Assembly (NCBI GenBank): GCA_019247495.1
Contig: JAFAOU010000117.1
Span: 1-64,000, forward strand
Direction: 5' to 3'
Source: Acidobacteriota bacterium
GTDB taxonomy: Bacteria > Acidobacteriota > Thermoanaerobaculia > Gp7-AA8
Length of the DNA stretch: 64,000 nucleotides
Translations under genes and position numbers: made by a program
In this document: positions 55,595-62,738 of the stretch, one piece after another
Position numbering within the stretch: the first letter of the stretch is position 1
Layout: every line of letters begins with the position of its first letter
The notes under the pieces: generated by a model
The model's database searches: none
Told to the model about the DNA's origin: nothing
The model's input: only the letters and a program-made list of their open reading frames with translations

Positions 55595-55632
55595 ATGCCC
55601 GCTGGGGAATTTCCCCAGCGGGCATTTCTTTC
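55595..55632 (+). terminator. Intrinsic terminator of receptor B
   Basis: A perfect 13-bp stem (55595-55607 with 55613-55625), 5-nt loop, followed by TTCTTTC. Confidence 0.88.
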
Positions 55633-55662
55633 GAGAGAACTCGGCCAAACAGGAGGACTCTG

Positions 55663-56637
55663 GTGAAGAAAACAATCACGATCTTCGCGATGGCAATGCT
55701 CGTCGTCAGCGCGCTCATGGCATCGGAAGACTGGCGCGGCAACAACCGCCTCTCCGGCTACGTCGTCGACAAAAGCACCGGCAAACCGGTCCCGAATGCG
55801 AAGGTCATGTTGCGCATTCAGCGCGGCGGCAAAGGCGGCCCGGACGTCACCGCCGACGCGAACGGCAAGTGGGCCGTCCTCGGCATGAACTCCGGCATGT
55901 GGAACATCGACGTCGAGGCGCCGGGCTACGTCGTCCGCCAGATCGGCAACGTGCAGGTCAGCGAAGGCCAGCGCGTTCCGCCGATGAAGATCGAGATGGA
56001 GCCGGCGGTCGTCGCCGAAGCAGCCGCTCCGGAAGCGCCGCCGGTCGAAGAGGTGAAGATCGGCGGGCAAGTCGTTTCGAAAGACATCGCCGAGGCCGTC
56101 GAAGCCGGCAACTCCGCGCTGACCGCGAAGAACTTCAAGGATGCGGTGGTTTCGTACGAGAAGGCATCCGCCGCGCTTCCCACCTTCATGCCGATTCGTT
56201 TCGCGCTGGCTCGCGCCTATTACGGAGCCGGCGATCTGAAGAAGGCCGTGACCACGATGGGCGATGTCTACACGGCCGATCCGGCCAACGCCCGCAACGC
56301 CATGCTCTACGCCAACATGCTCCTCGAAGACGGCCAGCTCGAGAAGGGCAAGGCCATCGTCGACAAGCTCCCTGCCGACGCCGTCGACGCCACCGCCTTG
56401 ACCAATATCGGCATCGTGCTCATGAACAAGAAGCAGCCCGGCGCGGCGCGCGACTACTTCACGAAGGTCATCGAGGCCAATCCGAAGGATGCGGACGGCT
56501 ACTACTACCGCGGCCTGGCCACGATCCAGGCGGGCAAGGCGAAGGAGGCGAAATCCGATCTCCAGAAAGTGATCGAGCTCGCTCCCGACAGCGACCAGGC
56601 CAAAGAAGCAAAAGAGTATTTGAAATCGATCAAGTGA
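55663..56637 (+). CDS. Exported carboxypeptidase-regulatory/TPR protein
   Basis: A 324-residue protein with a signal peptide (TITIFAMAMLVVSALMAS). Residues about 28-105 form a carboxypeptidase-regulatory-like beta-sandwich (LSGYVVDKSTGKPVPNAKVML, MWNIDVEAPGYVVRQ), an Ala/Pro/Glu linker follows, then three to five TPRs (YEKASAALPTFMPIRFALARAYYGAGDLKKAV, YYYRGLATIQAGKAKEAKSDLQKVIELAPDS). The GTG start at 55663 is fixed by AGGAGG six bases upstream. It follows the TonB receptors and may be their periplasmic partner, which is an inference from position. Confidence 0.85.
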   Translation: MKKTITIFAMAMLVVSALMASEDWRGNNRLSGYVVDKSTGKPVPNAKVMLRIQRGGKGGPDVTADANGKWAVLGMNSGMWNIDVEAPGYVVRQIGNVQVSEGQRVPPMKIEMEPAVVAEAAAPEAPPVEEVKIGGQVVSKDIAEAVEAGNSALTAKNFKDAVVSYEKASAALPTFMPIRFALARAYYGAGDLKKAVTTMGDVYTADPANARNAMLYANMLLEDGQLEKGKAIVDKLPADAVDATALTNIGIVLMNKKQPGAARDYFTKVIEANPKDADGYYYRGLATIQAGKAKEAKSDLQKVIELAPDSDQAKEAKEYLKSIK

Positions 56638-58147
56638 TGCTGGCCACGATCCGATCCACCGCCTGCTGATCGCCGTCCTCCATCGCTCTCTCGATCAGCA
56701 GCGACTCGCGATCGAGGCCGATGGTCGCGACGGCGGTAACGCGAGCGCCGGAGCGATACGCGACCAGCGCGCGGCGATCGTCGAACGAACCGCGCACCTC
56801 GACGCCGTCGTAGCCGGCGGCGTTGCCGGTGTAGTTGATGGTCACGTCGTAGTGCGCGCTCCAGAAGAACGGCGCCGCCGTGTGCGGCGTCCGCCGGCCG
56901 AGGATGTTGAGGGCGGCGGTCTGACCCTGGCGTCCGGCGGCCACCCAGTGCTCGACGCGGACGTTCTTGCCGCTGAAACGATCGGGATAGTGCGCGACGT
57001 CGCCCGCCGCATAAATGCCAGGCGCACTGGTTTGGAGAAACTCGTCGACGATGATGCCGTGATCGACGGCGAGCCCGCCGATCTGCGCCAGTTGCGTGTT
57101 GGGACGAACTCCTACGCCGGCGACGATGAAGTCCGCCAGCAGCGGCTCGCCGGTGGCGAGGATGACGCGATCGCCTTCGAACGTCGCGACGGTCGTGCCG
57201 AGGCGGAAGCGGACGCCGTGCTCCTCGTGGAGGCGGCGGATGAACGCGCCGATCTCGACGCCCATCGTTTTCGCCAGCGGGATCGCGTCCGGCGCGACCA
57301 CGGTGACCTCGACCTCGCGCGCGCGAAGCGATGCGGCAACTTCGAGTCCGATGAAACTGGCGCCGAGGACGACCGCGCGTTTTCCTTTCGCGGCGTCGGC
57401 GATGATGGCGCGGCTGTCGCGCAGCGTACGCAGTACGTGCACGCGGCCTGCGCCGGGCGGCGAGAGCCGCACCGGCTCGGAACCGGTGGCGAGCAGGATC
57501 GCGTCGAAGGTGCGCGTGGAGCGGTCGTCGAGCGTGAGCGTTTTCGTCGTTGCATCGAGCAGCATGGCGCGGCGTCCAGTGATCAGCTCGATGTTTTGCG
57601 CGCGATAGAAATCGGCATCGCGTAACGGCATCCACTCCTCGGGCGCGCTGCCGGCGAGATACTCTTTCGAGAGATTCGGCCGGTCGATCGGAACCGTCTC
57701 TTCCGCACCGATGATCGTGATCCCGCCGGCGAACCCTTCGCGCCGCATCATCTCGGCCGCAGCGTTACCAGCCACACCCGCGCCGACGATGCCGACCGAC
57801 TTCACGTTCGTCTGCATCGGCGCAGCCAGCGGAATCTCGCGCTTCGTCGTGACGAAGACGCGCCCGTCGCGCTGCTCGACGTCCCAGACCGGAATCGGAT
57901 TCAGCGCCGGCGCGGTCGCGGCACCAGTTCGCAAATCGAAACATGCGTGATGCCACGGGCAGCGGATCGTGTCGCCGGCGACGATGCCATCCGCGAGCGG
58001 ACCGTGGTAATGCGTGCACTCGGCGCCCACCGCGAAGATTTCTCCGCCGCGGCGAACGAGGACAACATTCTCACCGTCGGCCTCGCCGGTCAGCATGCCA
58101 CCATCGGCGATCTCGTGGAGTGCAACTCCCGATTTGAGATCCATCAT
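56630..58147 (-). CDS. Rieske-domain/AIF-like FAD pyridine nucleotide oxidoreductase
   Basis: A 505-residue fusion. Residues 1-110 are a Rieske [2Fe-2S] domain with ligands C44-x-H46 and C63-x2-H66 (CTHYHGPL, CPWHHACFDL). From about 125 to 440 is a two-dinucleotide-fold flavoprotein (VGIVGAGVAGNAAAEMM for FAD, VVLGASFIGLEVAASLRAR for NAD(P)H, IYAAGDVAHYPD), and a C-terminal domain follows. This matches apoptosis-inducing factor-like ferredoxin reductases that pass electrons from NAD(P)H to a Rieske centre. The start overlaps the folE stop (TGATG), so the two are coupled. It converges on the TPR gene with an 8-base overlap. Confidence 0.92.
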   Translation of the reverse strand: MMDLKSGVALHEIADGGMLTGEADGENVVLVRRGGEIFAVGAECTHYHGPLADGIVAGDTIRCPWHHACFDLRTGAATAPALNPIPVWDVEQRDGRVFVTTKREIPLAAPMQTNVKSVGIVGAGVAGNAAAEMMRREGFAGGITIIGAEETVPIDRPNLSKEYLAGSAPEEWMPLRDADFYRAQNIELITGRRAMLLDATTKTLTLDDRSTRTFDAILLATGSEPVRLSPPGAGRVHVLRTLRDSRAIIADAAKGKRAVVLGASFIGLEVAASLRAREVEVTVVAPDAIPLAKTMGVEIGAFIRRLHEEHGVRFRLGTTVATFEGDRVILATGEPLLADFIVAGVGVRPNTQLAQIGGLAVDHGIIVDEFLQTSAPGIYAAGDVAHYPDRFSGKNVRVEHWVAAGRQGQTAALNILGRRTPHTAAPFFWSAHYDVTINYTGNAAGYDGVEVRGSFDDRRALVAYRSGARVTAVATIGLDRESLLIERAMEDGDQQAVDRIVASIT

Positions 58148-58734
58148 CACTCCGTCAGCCGCAGGAACTCGGCGCGGGCCATCGCGTCGTTGCGCAAGGT
58201 GCCGAGCATCGCCGAGGTCACCATCTCCGTGGTTTGCTGCCGCACCCCGCGGCAACCCATGCAGAGATGATGCGCCCGAATGATGACGCCGACGCCGCGC
58301 GCGTCGAGATGCTCTTCGACCGACTCCGCGATCTGCCGCGTCAAGCGCTCCTGAATCTGCAGCCGGCGCGCGAAGCAATCGACGAGTCTCGCCAGTTTGC
58401 TGATGCCGACGACCTTGCCGGGCAGATAGCCGACGCTGGCTTCGCCGTAAAACGGCAGCATGTGATGTTCGCAGGTGGAGTGAAAGCTGATGCCGCGCAG
58501 GACGACCATCTCGTCGCTGCTCTCCTCGAATGTGCGCGCGAGGATTTCAGCGGGATCGTCGCCGTAGCCGGACGTCATCTCGCGCCACGCCTTGAGTACG
58601 CGGCCCGGCGTGTCAAGTAGCCCATCGCGCGACGGGTCTTCGCCGATGAATCTGAGGATCGTAGTGACGGCCTCGGATGCCGCGTTTTCGGCGGGGAACG
58701 GGAGAACTTCACGAGATTTGGACTGCTCATGCAT
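58147..58734 (-). CDS. folE: GTP cyclohydrolase I
   Basis: A 195-residue type IA GTP cyclohydrolase that converts GTP to dihydroneopterin triphosphate, the first step of folate and tetrahydropterin synthesis. Zinc ligands C88 and H91 are in [10 protein letters not shown], with the third Cys in [11 protein letters not shown]; the catalytic region ([23 protein letters not shown]) is complete. AGGAGG lies seven bases before the ATG. It is first in an operon with the Rieske/AIF-like gene, and a palindrome shared with the MarR promoter region lies 57 bases upstream. Confidence 0.97.
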   Translation of the reverse strand: MHEQSKSREVLPFPAENAASEAVTTILRFIGEDPSRDGLLDTPGRVLKAWREMTSGYGDDPAEILARTFEESSDEMVVLRGISFHSTCEHHMLPFYGEASVGYLPGKVVGISKLARLVDCFARRLQIQERLTRQIAESVEEHLDARGVGVIIRAHHLCMGCRGVRQQTTEMVTSAMLGTLRNDAMARAEFLRLTE

Positions 58735-58791
58735 GGGGAAACCTCCTGTAATCAATAGCATCCGGAGGATGACATGACCTTGGATGTTTAG

Positions 58792-58805
58792 CAAGTATTT
58801 ACTTG
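58792..58805. promoter_or_regulatory. Operator-like palindrome upstream of folE
   Basis: CAAGTATTTACTTG has 6-bp arms with a two-base centre. It matches 60197-60210 (CAAGTATTTTCTTG) at 13 of 14 positions, and the match extends into the following TT. The second copy adjoins a MarR gene start, so both may be sites for that MarR protein. Confidence 0.5.
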
Positions 58806-58809
58806 TTAA

Positions 58810-59020
58810 TCTCTGATTCGGCCTCCGGGGGAGGCACCACCGGAACTGTGAGCGAACAAGAATCCGACTCCGGCAGGAGTGGCGGACCAAATACCAAGCC
58901 GCGTGAATTTTCTCCGCGACCGCTGCCGCGGTCGGAATCCAATGCGCACGCAGGTCCGGTGGTCTCGCGCTTCGCCGCGACCACCGGCTACCGTTCGAGT
59001 CCCCATCCGGGGACGTAGAC
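58810..59020. other. Highly structured intergenic segment, no gene
   Basis: No open frame here is convincing. Several strong hairpins follow each other: GCCTCC/GGAGGC near 58820, CGACCGC/GCGGTCG near 58919, and a 9-bp stem CCGGTGGTC/GACCACCGG near 58958-58990, plus GTCCCC/GGGGAC near 59000. It could be a transcribed structured RNA or a decayed repeat. No tRNA cloverleaf can be made. Confidence 0.4.
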
Positions 59021-59024
59021 GCGC

Positions 59025-59054
59025 AAAAAAAACCGCCGGCGAGGGCCGGCGGTT
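59025..59054 (-). terminator. Intrinsic terminator of the MarR-YceI operon
   Basis: On the minus strand a perfect 8-bp stem (59052-59045 with 59040-59033) and 4-nt loop are followed by eight T residues. Confidence 0.93.
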
Positions 59055-59080
59055 GCGTGCGTACGGCGGAGCGGGAAACG

Positions 59081-59665
59081 TTACTTCGACTTCTGCGCCT
59101 CGAGGTTCACGTTGATCGTGACTTCATCGCTGACCAGGAAGCCGCCGTTGTCGAGGGCCTTGTTCCAGTTGATGCCATAGTCCTTGCGGTTCACGGTCGT
59201 CGTCAGCGAAAAGCCGGCGCGCTCGTTACCCCAGGGATCCTTGCCGAAGCCGTTGAACTCGACGGGGATCGTGATGTGCTTGGTCACGCAGCGCATCGTC
59301 AGATCGCCGGTGACGTCATACACGTTCTTCTTCTTCGTGGCGGCGATGCTGGTGCTCTTGAACGTAATCTCGGGGCAGCGGGCCACGTCGAAAAAGTCAG
59401 CAGTCTGAAGATGCTTGTCGCGATCGGCGGTGCCGGTGTTGACCGAGGCAGCCTTGATGTTGAATTCGACGGATGAGGCGGTCGGCTTGGCGCGATCGAG
59501 ATTCATCTTGCCGCTGAAGTCGTCGAATTTGCCGCTCACTTTGCTCATCATGTGGCGGACCTGGAACGTGGCCTCGGAATGCGACTTGTCGACGACGAAG
59601 GTGTCGGCGAAGAGCGAAGAAGCGGCGAGGGTGAATGCTGCAACTGCGAGGGAGCGGAACTTCAT
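59081..59665 (-). CDS. YceI family periplasmic protein
   Basis: A 194-residue exported lipocalin-like protein. Signal peptide [20 protein letters not shown]; the mature part starts [32 protein letters not shown], the classic YceI opening, and includes [21 protein letters not shown] and [14 protein letters not shown]. YceI proteins bind polyisoprenoids. The start overlaps the marR stop (ATGA), so its expression is coupled to the regulator. An intrinsic terminator follows. Confidence 0.97.
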   Translation of the reverse strand: MKFRSLAVAAFTLAASSLFADTFVVDKSHSEATFQVRHMMSKVSGKFDDFSGKMNLDRAKPTASSVEFNIKAASVNTGTADRDKHLQTADFFDVARCPEITFKSTSIAATKKKNVYDVTGDLTMRCVTKHITIPVEFNGFGKDPWGNERAGFSLTTTVNRKDYGINWNKALDNGGFLVSDEVTINVNLEAQKSK

Positions 59666-60162
59666 TGGGTACTTCTCCTTTCGATGAACTGCTGGTTGCT
59701 GTGCGCGCGGGTCCTGTCGAGTAGGTCGATGAGGCTCGCGAGCTCGGTTTTTTTCAAAACGCCGAGGGCGTTGTCGGCGGCTTCAAGCATGGGCGCGTCG
59801 AGGGCGTTCAAAAGAGTGAGGCCCGTTGCGGTGATGCGGCAGAAGACCTGGCGGCGATCGGTGAGGCAGCGTTCGCGCGAGACGAGTTTCTTCGTCTCGA
59901 GCCGGTCGATGAGGCGGGTGATGCCGGGCGTCGATTCGATCATCCGCTCGGCGATCTCCAGCGTCGGCAGCCCGCGCTCGCCCGAGCCGCGGAGGATGCG
60001 CAATACGTTGTACTGCTGGCTGGTGATCCCGTGCGGCTCGATGACCGCGCCGATGAATCTCCGGATGACGTCGGCCGTCCGGAGCAGCGTCACAGCCGCT
60101 TCCTCTGCCTTCGACGGGAAGGGCTTTTTCTGTTTCAGCTCGCGGACGATGGTTGGTGACAC
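59662..60162 (-). CDS. MarR family transcriptional regulator
   Basis: A 166-residue winged-helix repressor-type protein: ITSQQYNVLRILRGSGERGLPTLEIAERM, recognition helix STPGITRLIDRLETKKLV and wing SRERCLTDRRQVFCRITATG. It is encoded just before YceI with a four-base overlap and probably controls that operon. A 12-bp palindrome (TTGACTAGTCAA, 60188-60199) and a CAAGTATTTTCTTG element lie immediately upstream. Start is GTG 60162. MarR/YceI pairs are common. Confidence 0.94.
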   Translation of the reverse strand: MSPTIVRELKQKKPFPSKAEEAAVTLLRTADVIRRFIGAVIEPHGITSQQYNVLRILRGSGERGLPTLEIAERMIESTPGITRLIDRLETKKLVSRERCLTDRRQVFCRITATGLTLLNALDAPMLEAADNALGVLKKTELASLIDLLDRTRAHSNQQFIERRSTQ

Positions 60163-60187
60163 GAGCGAGAGATTAATCGATCATTAG

Positions 60188-60210
60188 TTGACTAGTCAAG
60201 TATTTTCTTG
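60188..60210. promoter_or_regulatory. Probable MarR operator between divergent genes
   Basis: The perfect palindrome TTGACTAGTCAA (60188-60199) overlaps CAAGTATTTTCTTG (60197-60210). The site lies 26 bases before the MarR start and 20 bases before the oxygenase-like start, where binding would control both. The second half recurs upstream of folE. Confidence 0.6.
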
Positions 60211-60229
60211 TTCTGCGACAATTTCACAC

Positions 60230-60985
60230 ATGGATGCCTTTCCGTCTGAATTCGCGGACCTGTTGAATAAACGCGGCCAGCGGCTGCTGTCGAACCCGCC
60301 CCGCCTCGACGTCTTTCGAAAGAAACGCGCCACGCCGATCGTCGTGTTTGATGACGTGATCGATCGGCGCGTTGCCAACGCCTGCATCGCGCTTCTTGAC
60401 CGCGCCATCTATCCGGTCATCAGACGCATGGAGACACCGATCCCGCGCGAATGGATCTCGTCGATGAAGAAAAACTACACGGACAAGCTGCTGAAAACGG
60501 TCCGCGTGAAGACGGCCACGCTCAACTCGCGCAAGTCGTTCGCGCTCGATGCGGCGCGATCGATCGGGCTGTCGCAGATGATGCGCTCGGAGTCGTTCCG
60601 TGTCTTCGCCGAATCGATCGTCGGGATGCCGGTGGAACAAGGCCATTGGGGACGCCAGGTGATCTGCTACGAGCAGGGCGATTACAGCGGACCGCACAAC
60701 GACCATCATCCGGAAAGCGCCGAGGCGCGCAACGGCTTCGTCGATCTTCACATCATGTTTTCGAACGACGCGGTGCGCTCGCAGCAGCTCGTTTACGAGG
60801 ACCACGGCTTCCTCTCGGCCAGTCACGAGGTGAGCGGCCACAGCGGCATCGCCGTCTACCGCCTCCCGTTCTGGCATTACACGACGCCTCTCCTCGGCCG
60901 ACCCGGCCGCGAAAAAGAAGCGCGCCGCTGGCTGTTGCTCGGATCATTCGATTTCGATCCGCCCCCGAAGAAACCTCTTTGGTGA
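60230..60985 (+). CDS. 2OG-Fe(II) oxygenase-like protein
   Basis: A 251-residue protein with a double-stranded beta-helix pattern. H156 and D158 in SGPHNDHHPE give the HxD iron motif, and a distal His (in SASHEVSGHSG or LPFWHYTTPL) could complete the triad; a following Arg (GREKEARRWLLLGSF) could bind 2-oxoglutarate. The N-terminal 100 residues are helical. The substrate is unknown, and it is unlike small-molecule oxygenases I recognise. The ATG at 60230 is preferred because an earlier start would overlap the operator. Confidence 0.65.
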   Translation: MDAFPSEFADLLNKRGQRLLSNPPRLDVFRKKRATPIVVFDDVIDRRVANACIALLDRAIYPVIRRMETPIPREWISSMKKNYTDKLLKTVRVKTATLNSRKSFALDAARSIGLSQMMRSESFRVFAESIVGMPVEQGHWGRQVICYEQGDYSGPHNDHHPESAEARNGFVDLHIMFSNDAVRSQQLVYEDHGFLSASHEVSGHSGIAVYRLPFWHYTTPLLGRPGREKEARRWLLLGSFDFDPPPKKPLW

Positions 60986-61017
60986 TCCGCAGATTCACGC
61001 AGATGGGACGCAGATGA
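60984..61017. repeat. Single arm of a CGCAGATGA-type repeat
   Basis: TCCGCAGATTCACGCAGATG and a following ACGCAGATGA match one arm of the inverted repeat at 1805-1833. It fills the short gap between convergent gene ends. Confidence 0.6.
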
Positions 61018-61791
61018 CTAGGTGGTTTCTGCTGCCACTGCGCGAACGTTGTCGAATCGTTCGGCCGCGGCATCGCGATCTGCGGCATTTCTGAACGCGC
61101 CGACGATCGTCGAGCCCGATCCCGACATTGCCGCCCACGCTGCTCCTTCTTCGTAAAGCTGTGTTTTCAATGTTCGAAGCGATGGCAGCATCGCAAAGAC
61201 CGGCTCTTCGAAATCGTTCACGAGTTCGGTCGTGTGCGAGAAGATGCCGTCCTCGATCATGGCCCGATAGCGTTCGATGCCGAGCGGCTGCGAAAACTCC
61301 CGCAGCATCCCGAACGCTCGCGCCGTACTGACGCGCTCCTCCGGCATCAGCAACAGTAGCGGAATGCCGGCGAGGCGCCGCAGGGGAGTGAGGATTTCGC
61401 CGCGCCCGGTCGCGTAGGCCGTGCCGCCGGTGAGAAAGAACGGAACGTCGGAGCCGAGGGAGAGGGCGATCTCGGGCGACGGGTTGCCCAGCGCGACGAG
61501 CGTTGCTGCGGCATCCGATGAACCGCCGCCCAAACCGCCGCCGGCGGGGATTTCCTTGTGCAGTGAGATTGCCACCTTCGCATTGCCCGCGGCGCGGACG
61601 ACCAGGTTCGTTTCGTCGACGGGAATGCTCGGATCGTCGCACGTGAGCGAGAGGTGCTCCGAGTCGTCGAACGTCAAGGTGTCATGCAGGGAGATGGTCT
61701 GGAAGAGCGTTTCCAGGTCGTGAAACCCGTCCGCGCGCTTGCCGGTGATGCGAAGCGACCAGTTGATCTTTGCGTATGCGTTGACGCGCAT
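61018..61791 (-). CDS. ispE: 4-diphosphocytidyl-2-C-methyl-D-erythritol kinase
   Basis: GHMP-family kinase of the MEP isoprenoid pathway, 257 residues. The N-terminus AYAKINWSLRITGKRADGFHDLETLFQTI is diagnostic, the ATP loop is EIPAGGGLGGGSSDAAATL, and SLGSDVPFFLTGGTAYATGRGE and a C-terminal AAWAAMSGSGSTIVGAF complete the family pattern. I chose ATG 61791 because it aligns with family starts. It is preceded by lolB and a TPR gene on the same strand, an order also seen in Pseudomonas. It supplies precursors for enzymes such as the polyprenyl synthase at 25.9 kb. Confidence 0.95.
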   Translation of the reverse strand: MRVNAYAKINWSLRITGKRADGFHDLETLFQTISLHDTLTFDDSEHLSLTCDDPSIPVDETNLVVRAAGNAKVAISLHKEIPAGGGLGGGSSDAAATLVALGNPSPEIALSLGSDVPFFLTGGTAYATGRGEILTPLRRLAGIPLLLLMPEERVSTARAFGMLREFSQPLGIERYRAMIEDGIFSHTTELVNDFEEPVFAMLPSLRTLKTQLYEEGAAWAAMSGSGSTIVGAFRNAADRDAAAERFDNVRAVAAETT

Positions 61792-61832
61792 CGCGCGAAG
61801 GATGACATAGCGCGCGTCCAACCGTCGGCGTA

Positions 61833-62010
61833 GCCGGCGGAAAAACCGTGCCCACGCGTTTACGTGTGGGTCAGAGGACGCCGTAGAGTTTGGAGCGCGC
61901 CTTGGCGCGCGAGAGAAAGCTTTCTTTCGCCCGCTGAAGCGGGCTCACAAAAAAACCGCTGTCTTCGAACCCCACGCTTGAAAGCGTGGGCTACGGTTTT
62001 TACGCCGGCT
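61833..62010. repeat. Nested inverted repeat inside the lolB-ispE interval
   Basis: Outer arms of about 25 nt (61833-61857 and 61985-62010) pair with small gaps and contain AAAAACCGTGCCCACGC and its complement. Inside lie at least four separate hairpins: GCGCGCC-TT-GGCGCGC, GCCCGCT-GA-AGCGGGC, CCCACGCTT-GA-AAGCGTGGG (part of the right arm) and CCCAC-n-GTGGG. It fills most of the 278-base gap before ispE. Confidence 0.85.
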
Positions 62011-62069
62011 TCGCCCACGAGGACGACATCGGTTACCAGCGAATGTTCGCGCTCCAACTGTTGGCGGGA

Positions 62070-62738
62070 TTACAACCGTGGTGCGACGCAGCATCGGTAG
62101 CCGTTCGCCGCTTCGGGCTTCGCGACTCGCGCCGTCGTCATCGCTGATTCGAGTGTTTCGATTTCGAGCTTCTGCGAACCGCGCGCGATGGTGACGTGCT
62201 GGGGTGGATACGACGGCGGATCGTACGTGACGGCGACGTCGCCGACGTTCGCGCGTGACAAACCGGTGGCAGCGTAGTCGTACGTGATCGATCCCTCGGC
62301 AGGCAGGCCTACGATCAGCAGCGCCATCGAATACGGAGACGTGGTCCCGAAGAAACCGAAGCTGTTGGCGAAATCGGCGGTGGTGCCGTGCCACCACGTT
62401 CCTTCGAGGTCGTTGATGAACGTGACCTCGGAGGCATCGGCGTAGAGGCGGATTGCAGTCGTGCCGAGAGGCGTGTACGCCGTGAGCAGCATCCGATTGC
62501 TGTTGTCGATCTGCAGTTGCGCGCGGAACGACTGCGATCGATCGCCGTTCGTCGCGCGAATGCGCAGCAGGCTTCGCTCGCCGGTGAGTTGGGCGCGGCG
62601 GACAGTGAGCTGGCGCGCTGCATCGGCGGGTGATGCCGACGTCAGCGGCGCGACCGGCGTCTCCTCGCCGGCTGGACGTGCGGTCCGGCAACCGGCGAGG
62701 ATCGTGGCGATCGCAAGGAAGGCAAGAACGCGCGGCAT
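62070..62738 (-). CDS. lolB: LolB-like outer-membrane lipoprotein
   Basis: A 222-residue lipoprotein (VLAFLAIATILAGC) with a LolB/DUF4292-like half-barrel: RRAQLTGERSLLRIRATNGDRSQSFRAQLQIDNSNRMLLTAYTPLGTTAIRLYADASEVTFIND. LolB inserts lipoproteins into the outer membrane. The assignment is supported by order: TPR gene, lolB, ispE occur together in Proteobacteria. The start overlaps the TPR stop (TGATG); a GTG three bases upstream is an alternative. Confidence 0.78.
   Translation of the reverse strand: MPRVLAFLAIATILAGCRTARPAGEETPVAPLTSASPADAARQLTVRRAQLTGERSLLRIRATNGDRSQSFRAQLQIDNSNRMLLTAYTPLGTTAIRLYADASEVTFINDLEGTWWHGTTADFANSFGFFGTTSPYSMALLIVGLPAEGSITYDYAATGLSRANVGDVAVTYDPPSYPPQHVTIARGSQKLEIETLESAMTTARVAKPEAANGYRCCVAPRL

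Noticed and set aside
58985..59024. tRNA 3' half (CGTTCGAGTCCCC followed by GGGGAC)
   Set aside because: The bases flanking the T-loop-like string do not pair, and no D-arm or anticodon arm can be found upstream.
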